Assembly: GCA_024336345.1 (NCBI GenBank)
Contig: JANFOG010000007.1
Coordinates: forward strand, 2,232,001 to 2,296,000
Length of the DNA: 64,000 bases
Direction: 5' to 3'
Source: Mariannaea sp. PMI_226
Lineage: Eukaryota > Ascomycota > Sordariomycetes > Hypocreales > Nectriaceae
Shown here: positions 57,601 to 64,000 of the stretch, piece after piece
Layout: the number at the start of each line of letters is the position of its first letter
How positions within the stretch are numbered: position 1 is the stretch's first letter
The notes under the pieces: generated by a model
Seen by the model: the letters and a program-made list of their open reading frames with translations, nothing else
The model's database searches: none
Told to the model about the DNA's origin: nothing
Translations under genes and position numbers: made by a program

Positions 57601-59010
57601 GGGAGCGCTGGGCGTGCTGGATGTATGACCACGCTGCCCAAGTTCACTGAGCTCGACTGGAATATGAATAACATGCTTTCCTTTTCATCCACGCAATATG
57701 TCAACAGCGGTACCCCGGAGAGGACGTACTATGTGTACGACCACTCAGGTAACCGCGTCCGCAAAGTGACCGAGTCCGCTGCAAAGGCTGGAGAAGAGCC
57801 CCGCAAGCAGAAGGAGACATTGTTTCTCACCGGTGTCGAGCTCCAGATTCGCATCAACGGCCATGACTTGTGGCTTGCGCGTGTTCAAGGCGATAGTCCC
57901 TTGGCCGTGGTAGAGGTCACTAGCAATCGAGCGAAACCCCTCGTACGTTTCCAGGTAGGAAATGGCATGGAATTGGATGATCAGGCCCAGCTCGTCTCAT
58001 ACGAGGAATATTCTCCCTTCGGAACCGTTGTCTACTCAGCTGTGTATGGCGATGTCGAGGCTCCGCGCATGTACCGGTTCGCTAAGTATGAGCATGATCG
58101 TGAGACAGGTCTATATTACTGTGGCCAGCGTTACTACTGCCCATGGCTTGGTCGCTGGACTTCCCCGGATCCATTGGGTGATGTGGATGGGCCCAATTTG
58201 TTCGCATACACCAATAACGATCCTGTTAACTTCCACGATCCTAAAGGAACGTCCAAGGAAGACGACACGTACAGAACTCCGAAGCCGATACAGAAACTAC
58301 CACCGCCAGAACCACGGCCACTAACACAGAGAGAGATAAACCAGATAATAAAGAAGTACACTGGTGACAAGCCCATACCATACAAGCAAGGAAGATTCGA
58401 ACGCGGCCTGAGGAAAATGAAACAAGCAATGACAGGGCATCAGCATGGGAGCAGAGAACTACATCACACCTATCCTAAGGAATTCAAGGAAGAATTTAAA
58501 AAAATCGGCATTAATATTGACAAGACCACGGTGTCCATCTCAAAAGGGGTGCATCACTTCATCACCCATGGCAGCACCAGACACAGACTTCCCAATACTA
58601 ATCGGGTTTGGAGAGAGCTCTTCTTTGAGGCGAAAGGTGGCTACGATGAGCAGATGGAAGGCTACGATTCACTGAGTCGTGATATGAAGAGCGCAATGCG
58701 TTTGAATTTGCGTATGCAGGCACGCGAACTCAACGGCAGGATCATGGCGCATCTTGGGTTGCATGGTACAGATGAGAATGGGCAATCGAGTTTCCTCAAC
58801 TACAATGAGGTGGCGAATGAGGACGACCGCCTACAGAGGGAGATTATGAGGGAGGGACAGCTGCAACAAAATAGTAGAGAGGATGAGAACCACATGACAG
58901 TTGCGAATGCTCTCGCGTTTCTCAGGAATTTTCGCAATGGGCTCCCAGAGGAAGAAAGACCACAGTTTAATAATCGAATGAATGATTATTTTGGTCAGGA
59001 CAATCGGTAG
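51667..59010 (+). CDS. Tc-toxin B/C-like fusion protein (SpvB, TcdB-mid, RHS) with HNH-like C-terminal domain
   Basis: 2447 residues, intronless, from the ATG at 51667. After a Ser/Pro-rich leader, an SpvB-like domain (about 60-400) contains GYGPDLTLAYDSGSGNGPFG. Residues 500-720 carry four VCBS/FG-GAP-like strands with Asp-Gly loops (FEDVDKNGHIN, TIDLTGDGLADTL, DMTGSGLSDL, IDVDGSGTTDLL), as in TcB. About 1560-2195 is RHS YD-repeat sequence. It ends in the RHS core: TGLYYCGQRYYCPWLGRW, then DPLGDVDGPNLFAYTNNDP and a DPKG end. The last 250 residues vary in such proteins. Here they include ELHHTYPKEF (about 2263) and VHHFITHG, an HNH-like nuclease pattern. In bacteria the B and C subunits form a hollow shell around a toxic tip delivered by TcA. 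No TcA is in the window. Unlike most neighbours, a gene this long has no introns, consistent with horizontal transfer. Confidence 0.9.
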   Translation: MPPAYQEQRSHGRPGVPSSSSSRPSNSTSLLSGSRNGANSSTSRNPARASFAPKPRAMGEGIPGFRTSFDVSGKGGGAFKPISETFAVSPANGTMSLAVPIHTSPSRGGYGPDLTLAYDSGSGNGPFGFGWGVSLPSISRKTAHAIPTYLDDEDELVMSGADIVKKLKDDGFAEERTESGVWGKFDVAIYRARVDAKNVRIERWTNQADRTDVHWRTISTENETSIYGDDDDSRIVDTSDGAKRIFSWLLSRSYDMNGNAIEYTYKREDAKGIVGTDGILPPWEANRPKEDSCRQKYIKRIRYGNKTSSRNMVSWQASNWPQDWMFELVFDYGEHSQISPGTTESRIWPVRQDVFSQSHAGFEVRTYRLCRRLLMFHHFSNQTKQAENLVYSSNIDYDESPQRTVLRTLLMSGHSRDKDGPGGAARYRSESIPPWSFEYSSVPEPSQLSALEANVVNLLELPTSESKVSEWLDLEGEGMPGLLTTIHDGTLYYQRNKGVASSDVEPQFHDPRLLPQIPGIAGGTFEDVDKNGHINYVLRDNAGGLQGYFERRDSDTWTSFSTFAETFSGDGWRDTQTIDLTGDGLADTLSVVDDSQTLAWQQNLGKKGVAGFKRIHETNPQRRPNLTQTPDFQTYVADMTGSGLSDLVQISATSVRYWINLGYGNFSTAVEMGNPPTLSIRDDFDQARVRLIDVDGSGTTDLLYILPTGGANLYYNLSGNSWSDKIFIPHLPITAMPSSVLTLDILGKGTGCLCWADTFSGKNKIKYLDLMGSIKPHLLQSYSNGLGATKSLTYAPSTKVYVEDEIRGLPWSTKLPFPVQCISKVEVKDAITGNQESTQYIYHNGCFDEVEKQFVGFEMVEEFHYEKLVIGDNEIYEPPVMYTKSWFSVGLSLKVDETRFLTKSNVSSRLQGHGSDPAERLQALKGVSLRSETYSHDGTDKANLPFMIVEQSYDVELVQPRGSNKYSVVQVNPRETLSKQYERNMQDPRTTHEISLKTNSYGDLEKSLKIVYPRTGQTALDDVNKNQKAGNMSLTQNWYTNEVKEQYNFRKPLEWKQQEYEILNFPFAGTLSVDAARAYDFDGLSTKKCTTAWKVVRTENRAFYKDSLLLDRLGEGKLEAFSILDQTYALAFTPEILDKVELGLRSCKVPGSVEDLLTTGKYAKLKNSDGWWVPSTRALYCHPKAAETKGDELKEARGSFYTPLFFVDAFENVSRVKMDESFLLVEETEDGVGNVTLFKNDYEQLQPVEITDSNLNTEQVVLDPLGQTIAVAALGKGMKDEEGVDSVKDMVLELSPADVDNILLDPTGEIADHVLGNARSRTIYCSNQYAKWKSQQDFQANLNLKDMKTSQASITTSNPMPGFVLNMARSLPFGKSNDAEILVKISYLNGLGAQFQEVQLNDPASFDKKWLVPGLSISDTKGNAVCTYQPRFSTSPAPIPAKLMGTKAAFTFFDVTGRTVASLSADCLWTKSVNTPWTTVEYSTADMILQFEPQHDLDVGQFFTRIPASRHSPSWVEKRRLGTPQEKRAAEKSTSYANAPLTTYIGSCGLPIRTVRVASGKTYTRAFAYDVNGNRTQDVDSYDRLVEKSIYDKLGRQLKTMRMDQGESWVLQDAQGRELLSWNCRGHSFVTRYDGAQREIEKLFREGQETLKLITRTTYGEKCTDATALNLKKQVWKVEDQAGVHISVRYDIHGHCLEQTLQYAQEYKKVVDWNFNNPLEKEVYSHTYSYDNFGQVLEEKDAQGNETRRRFTPQGHVHAVDHSSSKDGIWKPYLSSVRFTVDGLPEKTTYGNGVTTDFGYDEESRHLISQRTTCKSRNTSKILEELTHVYDCAGRRTFTRDGSEQVKYFRQSRIKPEWDYTYDVMGRLTTATGRAQRSARLENGNQLKPHNAMNGSNPSRGVTDGNLLYQYMETYGYDREGNIKWMTHAAPDIEGINSWTRNYFYEEQSLLNDDPHIKGNRLSRTAIGDKHEGKYAYSGSAGRAGCMTTLPKFTELDWNMNNMLSFSSTQYVNSGTPERTYYVYDHSGNRVRKVTESAAKAGEEPRKQKETLFLTGVELQIRINGHDLWLARVQGDSPLAVVEVTSNRAKPLVRFQVGNGMELDDQAQLVSYEEYSPFGTVVYSAVYGDVEAPRMYRFAKYEHDRETGLYYCGQRYYCPWLGRWTSPDPLGDVDGPNLFAYTNNDPVNFHDPKGTSKEDDTYRTPKPIQKLPPPEPRPLTQREINQIIKKYTGDKPIPYKQGRFERGLRKMKQAMTGHQHGSRELHHTYPKEFKEEFKKIGINIDKTTVSISKGVHHFITHGSTRHRLPNTNRVWRELFFEAKGGYDEQMEGYDSLSRDMKSAMRLNLRMQARELNGRIMAHLGLHGTDENGQSSFLNYNEVANEDDRLQREIMREGQLQQNSREDENHMTVANALAFLRNFRNGLPEEERPQFNNRMNDYFGQDNR

Positions 59011-59594
59011 GATAGTAGCTACAGATAATTTCAAGGTTTTCTTTCAGCTACACATGACCTATGTCCTCAATAGTTACTGCACTAAGCTTATCGACCCTTC
59101 GCACCGATCTCAACCAGCAGGCTCAGGAATGTGTAAAAGGTATGGATTAAAGCGGCGAAAAAAAGCCTTACATAGAGAGAAAAGCCGAGCCAATGTAGTC
59201 GTTTGAAAATCTAGTCTACACGTATAATTGAGGATTTGAAGCTATGATCCTATTTCATGCAATGTCCCAACTCATTTGGTTATCCCACCATGGGATATCA
59301 ATTCCTCCTCATCCGGTTCCTCGTATGTAGTCATGAATACCTTGGTGCGCAATATTCCATATTCTGATTTGGCTATTAGATCGGACGGATGAGTCTTGCT
59401 CCTGTGATCACTTTCTCCAGAGCTAACTTGCCACATTCCAGGCCCAGATGAATTCCTTCCACAGGTGCTGCTGGTGATGTTATCCAGGGGCCACTCACGC
59501 CCACGCGATTGAGAATTGCTACTCTCTGGCCCGCTGTGCTCGTAGTAGCCAGCCGTACTTGAGCCCAAAAATCACAAAGTAGACAAGGCCTAGT
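59011..59594. other. Intergenic between convergent genes; short minus-strand frame
   Basis: Downstream of the Tc-like gene and of the NRPS. A minus-strand frame at 59272-59568 (about 98 codons) is Ser/Gly/Glu-rich. It could be a last NRPS exon or chance, but no good splice pair joins it to the NRPS end. Confidence 0.4.
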
Positions 59595-62500
59595 CTACTT
59601 TGCCAAAGGCAAGGATGCTGCCAGAGACTTGAGTACGGGATACCGAAAGACACTTCCCAACGAGAGTGGGATACTGAGTTTCCGGGCATGAGTTGCGAGC
59701 TTGATTGCTGAGATAGAGTCGCCACCGAGAGTGAAGAAATTGTCATCAATACCAATACTGTCAGGGTCAATACTCAGCACCCGAGCCCAGAGTGCCTGCA
59801 AGGCACGTTCCGTCTCTGTAGAAGGTCTGCTCACACGGCGACTAGTTTTGCGCAATTGGGCTAGTTGCTCTACAGAGAATGAGGACCCAATCTGACGCAG
59901 CTTTACGCGATCTATCTTGCCCAACCTGCTCAGTGGCAATTGTTCAATGGCAAAGTAGATGGCTGGCACCATATGTTTGGGTAGCTGCTCAGCCAACCTT
60001 TCTTCCGTAGTGGCAGGAGGGAAGAACACTGATGGCATCTGCTCATGACTTGATTGGTTGTCCAACACTAGAAATGCAGCCAACGTAGGGTTTCTGGCCT
60101 TGGCATCCAGAATTACTTCAGCAACAACGCGTTGAGCTTGTGGTATGATCTGACGAATGTAGTGTTCAACTTCGCCAAGATCGAATTGCTGACCTTGAAT
60201 CTTGGCTTGATCGTCCTTGCGGCAGATATATACAAGGCTTCCGTCCTTGCTGTATGCCACTAGATCGCCTGTCTTATAGAGACAGCCACGGCGCCCCGGA
60301 TGGTTGAGAGTGCCTTGCCGTAGCCACGCAGGGTCATCAATGAAGATAGAAGAGGTTTGTGTCGGATTATTGTTATATCTGCGTGTAAGGATCGGGCCCT
60401 CTACTAGCAGTTCACCGACCATTCCAATAGGTGTAAGCTTCTCAGGGTCGTTAGCAGCGACAATCCAGCCGGCGGCAGGTACCGTGCTATTCCACGCCCA
60501 TATTTTCTCAATTTCCTCTGACTCGATCAAGTTTATATCTTGGATGTCCATATTGGGATTTGTCGTGATCCAAGATATGGCTTGACTGAAACGTGATGCG
60601 AGCCGCTCGGCGTCCGTAGGTGTCACACGCCCGGGACGAAATTTCAGTACAATCTGAATGTCTGCACCGACAATAAAGCTACGAACGGATACATCGTACT
60701 GCGTCACATTAGCGGTTGTATTTTATGTATAAAGATTGAAATCAGTTGAAAATACCTCATAAGGATCGACTCCATCATAACCGTGGGTAGTGATGTCATT
60801 GTTTGTTAAGCTGTTGTCAGTCTGCGCTCTTTGCGACGAAATAACAGTGTTGAAGAGCGCAGATGAACCAAGCTGGAGAGCTTTGTGCATTGACGATAGA
60901 GGGAACGTCTGGTGCGGTAAGCTGCTAAGATAGTCCTCTTGAACTTCTTTCAGAGTCTCAAGGATGGATTGCGACCTGTCAAGTCGAACCCGGCATGGCA
61001 GCATGCAAATTAATGGTCCAAAAATTTTGTCGATGCTTTCAATAGGCAGATCTCGGCCTGAGCTGATGTTACCAAAACAAGGTATACTAGACCCTGTATA
61101 CTGGCTGAGAACTAATGCCCATGCAGTCTGGATGATTGTTGATGAGGTGATGTCCCACTCTGCGCAGAATCTGAGGATTTTGCTGCTGTCCAAATTGCGA
61201 ACCTCAGCTGTAATAGAGCTGTTGCCTTCGTCTAAGTCACCAATAGAAGGCGGAAAGAAGCAGGGTTCGATGTTGTCTAACTGTGTCTTCCAGAAGAGAA
61301 GCCCAGTCTCATGCGAATTTTGTTCGCTGATGTGAGAAACGAAATCTTGATAAGACGCTTCGGCGGGATCAAGAATGCTATTGTAGGCAACCTCCAAATC
61401 AGATAGCAAAATATCCCTTGAGAAGCCGTCGACAATGGCATGATTGATTTCAAGATCAACAAAAACCCTTCCACCGTTGACTTTGATAATCGTAACGTGG
61501 TGCTGCAGGTTGTGTTCCTCATAGCCAACGGATTGATGAAGGTCCTGAATGTCGCCCATGCTCTCTATGTCACCATCGTGCTGGATGAAGGACAGACTTG
61601 GTGATGGGTCCTTCAAAATAATATGCATAATGTTGCTGCTTCCTGGGAAATCTTGGACAAGAATGGCGCGTAAGAGAGCATGCTTCTTAACAACAGCCTT
61701 CCAGGCTAATTCCAATCTTTCTATATCGACATGTTCATTGCGGCAATGGCGAACCTCGAATCTGAAACAGGTTCTATAGAGTCTCGAGTCTTTAGCTTGG
61801 CTAATTAGTATGCCTTCTTGCATGGGTGAACAAGGGAAAATCTCCTCTATTTCGTGTTTGTCAATCCCAAGTTTTGGCAAAAGAGTGTTTTGGATGTCTC
61901 GAATATCTTCATATGCAGTCAAGACTGACGGAAAGTCAGAAAGTGTCCATTCAGACAGGCGATTGGATAGGATCTCTGCCATCTCGCCTAGAATAGCCTC
62001 ATATTTTCCAAACCAAGAGAGAATTCTTTCTTGATGCTTCATCTCATTGTGGTATTGGATCATTACGGTAAATTGTCCGCGCTCAATTTGAACAGCAATA
62101 TCAATCAATGCGAACCTCTGTAAATCTGATCCAAATGTGGGATCGCAGTTGTCGGGCAAAGGGGCGGCTTCGAAAAGCGCATCAGTGCGTTCGAGTTGCT
62201 GGTATGATCCTGCAAAGTTGAAGATAACCTCAACTGGAAACTCAGATGCGTGGGTCTTAGTCTCAGCTTCATCTGCAAATCGTGAGGTGAAATAGGACCA
62301 CCCATTCTGTGGCAAGCTCCGTATAGAGTCCTTGGTGCAACGAATAGCGTCAAGTAAATCAATGGGTTCATCTCCATTCTGAACAATTTGGACTGGAAAT
62401 ATTGTTGTAAACCAGCCTATAGTGCGAGAAATATCAATCTGGTCGTCCCAAGGCTCACGTCCATGTCCCTCAGTGAAGATTGTGGGAAGTGATCGGTCAG

Positions 62501-64000
62501 GAAACTCAAGACCGAAGGTATAGATAAGTGCGGACATCAAAAGTTCGACAGGACGTGTGCCAAAGGCATTATTGCAGCCGCCAAACAATGCAGCGCTAGT
62601 AGACTCATCGACACTGAACTGCGCCATAGCTGTATTGCCTTGCAAATTTGACTCATTGTCCATTCCCCAATAATTCGGCAGCGGTGGCTGATTGTCCGGA
62701 GAGATGGAGACGCCCGAGTCGATGGAGACACTCGAGTCCATCTCATTAGCAAAATATTGCGCCTGTAGTGCACACCAAGCAGAGAAGCTTAAAGGTGGTG
62801 GAAGTGATAGGGCTCCTACAGTCAGAAGCTCCTCTAGCTCTTGGAACAACACACGCCAAGATACCAGATCAATTGAGAGATGGTGGATAGTGAGGAATAG
62901 CGATTGATGACCCTCATCCTCAAACAGAACAGCAGCAACCAGCGGGCCGTTTTCAATATTGAGGCTGCCACGAGACTGAGAAATAAGGTGCGCTTTATCA
63001 GATCCTGTACATGTTGCATCGTGTGTACGAACTGAGCTAGAAATATCGTCTGTAATGTGCTGAATCCAGCGACCATCATCTGATTTGGTAAAACGAGCCC
63101 GCAAAGCAGGGTGCCTATAAAGGATGGTCTCGATCGCCTCAACTAAAGAGAAATAGGTAATACTTCTCTTCAAGTTGAGGAGGAAGCACTGATCGAATGA
63201 GTTACCACCATCTGACTGTCGTTGGAGATAAAGTTGCTGAATTGGGCTCAGCTTTACTGGCTGGCCGGTCAAGTCGTTGCCAACAGTGGAAGGCAAGGCA
63301 GGTAAGACAGGCAAGATGCTTGTGTTCTTGTAAGTCCTAAGCAGGTGTGATATTGTCTTGGATCGAAGAATATCTCCTGAGGATATGTTTATGGACTGAG
63401 CTCGAGCTGCTGCTGAAACTTGCATAGCAGTTATAGAGTCACCACCGAGACTGAAGAAACTATCATCAACACTGATGCTTTCTGGGTCGATATTTAACAC
63501 CCGAGCCCAAATTGTCTGCAGGGTGCGTTCAATTTCTGTTGAGGGCTTACGCCTATCGCTGCGACCGTCGTTACGGAGCAGAGCTAGTTCGTGTTGAGTG
63601 AACGATGCGCCGATTTCACGGAGCTTCAGACGATCTGTCTTGCCTGACGTGCCAAGTGGCAGCTTATCGATAACAAAGAAGACTGTCGGCACCATATATC
63701 CAGGTAGACGTGCATTCAGCTGATCCTCTACAACAGCAGACGGAGTGAACACTGTAGCCTTTCCCCCGTGGCTTGGCGGGCTATTTAGGATAAGGAATGC
63801 TGCTAGCAGGGGGGTAATCGTCTTGCTACAAGCCGGGACAATCACCTCAGCGGCAACCTGGCGAGCTTGTGGCAAACACTCGGCAACATGATGCTCGATC
63901 TCACCAAGCTCGACTCGCTGACCCCTAATCTTGACTTGTTGATCCTTGCGGCCGACATAGGTAAGGCTACCATCTTCATTATACCGCACCAAATCGCCTG
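59595..64000 (-). CDS. Nonribosomal peptide synthetase, 3' part: A(end)-T-E-C-A(truncated)-T
   Basis: A frame continues from the right edge (GDLVRYNEDG, an A8 motif) to 60756. A 57-nt intron (60699-60755) joins it to 60698-59595. Order: end of an A domain with the A10 motif GTSGKTDRLKL; a T domain, FFSLGGDSITAM; an epimerisation domain, HHLSIDLVSWRVL and HGREPWDDQIDISRTIGWF; a condensation domain, FPCSPMQEGIL and INHAIVDGF; an A-like piece; and a last T domain, FFTLGGDSISAI. The final A domain starts normally (IWAWNSTVPA) but passes straight to the A6 region (WIVAANDPEKLTPIGMVGEL), so the A1-A5 substrate-binding core is missing without breaking the frame. The protein stops soon after the last T domain, with no thioesterase or reductase. 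The epimerase implies a D-residue in the product, which cannot be named. Confidence 0.94.

Noticed and set aside
1..64000. CRISPR arrays, bacterial operons or rRNA genes
   Set aside because: No regular spaced repeats and no rRNA-like sequence. The gene structure is eukaryotic.

Overview
The window looks like a filamentous ascomycete (Pezizomycotina) chromosome. Most genes that can be read have short introns (about 50-130 nt) with GTRAGT-type donors and CTAAC/CTGAC-like branch sites. The gene families are typical of such fungi: a HET-domain protein, a purine-phosphorylase/NB-ARC/TPR NLR, a SAT4-type rhodopsin-like membrane protein, an F-box protein, an NRPS and a small secreted Cys-rich protein. 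The species cannot be named from the sequence alone. Genes are sparse, and several intergenic stretches hold short, broken pieces of coding sequence, so this reads as an accessory or fast-changing region. All exon joins were worked out by eye from splice motifs and reading-frame agreement.

Layout. 0-6.5 kb: an open frame running off the left edge, a multi-pass membrane protein (2982-3923), a possible small two-exon gene, and two broken coding remnants. 6.5-10 kb: an NLR with an apparent frameshift before its TPR part. 11.7-13 kb: a three-exon SAT4-family membrane protein. 16.5-20 kb: a four-exon Thr-rich secreted protein. 20-28 kb: gene-poor, with small spliced candidates at 23.3-23.7 and 25.1-25.5 kb. 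28.1 kb: a small secreted Cys-rich protein. 29.2-33.9 kb: a TPR-CHAT protease-like gene divergent from a possible gasdermin-like gene that carries an in-frame stop. 34.9-37.6 kb: a C2H2 protein and a peroxiredoxin-like protein. 38-42.2 kb: a HET protein and a secreted epoxide hydrolase. 43.9-46.5 kb: an F-box protein and a 141-residue two-exon protein. 47-51 kb: mostly decayed sequence. 51.7-59.0 kb: an intronless 2447-residue Tc-toxin B/C-like (SpvB/RHS) protein with an HNH-like C-terminal domain. 59.6-64.0 kb: the 3' end of an NRPS on the minus strand, running off the right edge.

How the genes fit together. The NLR, the TPR-CHAT gene with its divergent partner, the HET gene and the F-box gene all belong to families linked to fungal non-self recognition, regulated cell death or fast turnover. 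The best candidate for a new system is the divergent pair: a CHAT (caspase-like) protease with about 13 TPR-like repeats beside a roughly 285-codon protein whose layout resembles a gasdermin pore-forming domain with an acidic tail. The second is the orphan Tc-like toxin, which looks horizontally acquired and has no TcA subunit in view. Beside it the NRPS ends with A(C-terminal part)-T-E-C-A(truncated)-T, and its last adenylation domain lacks most of its N-terminal core.
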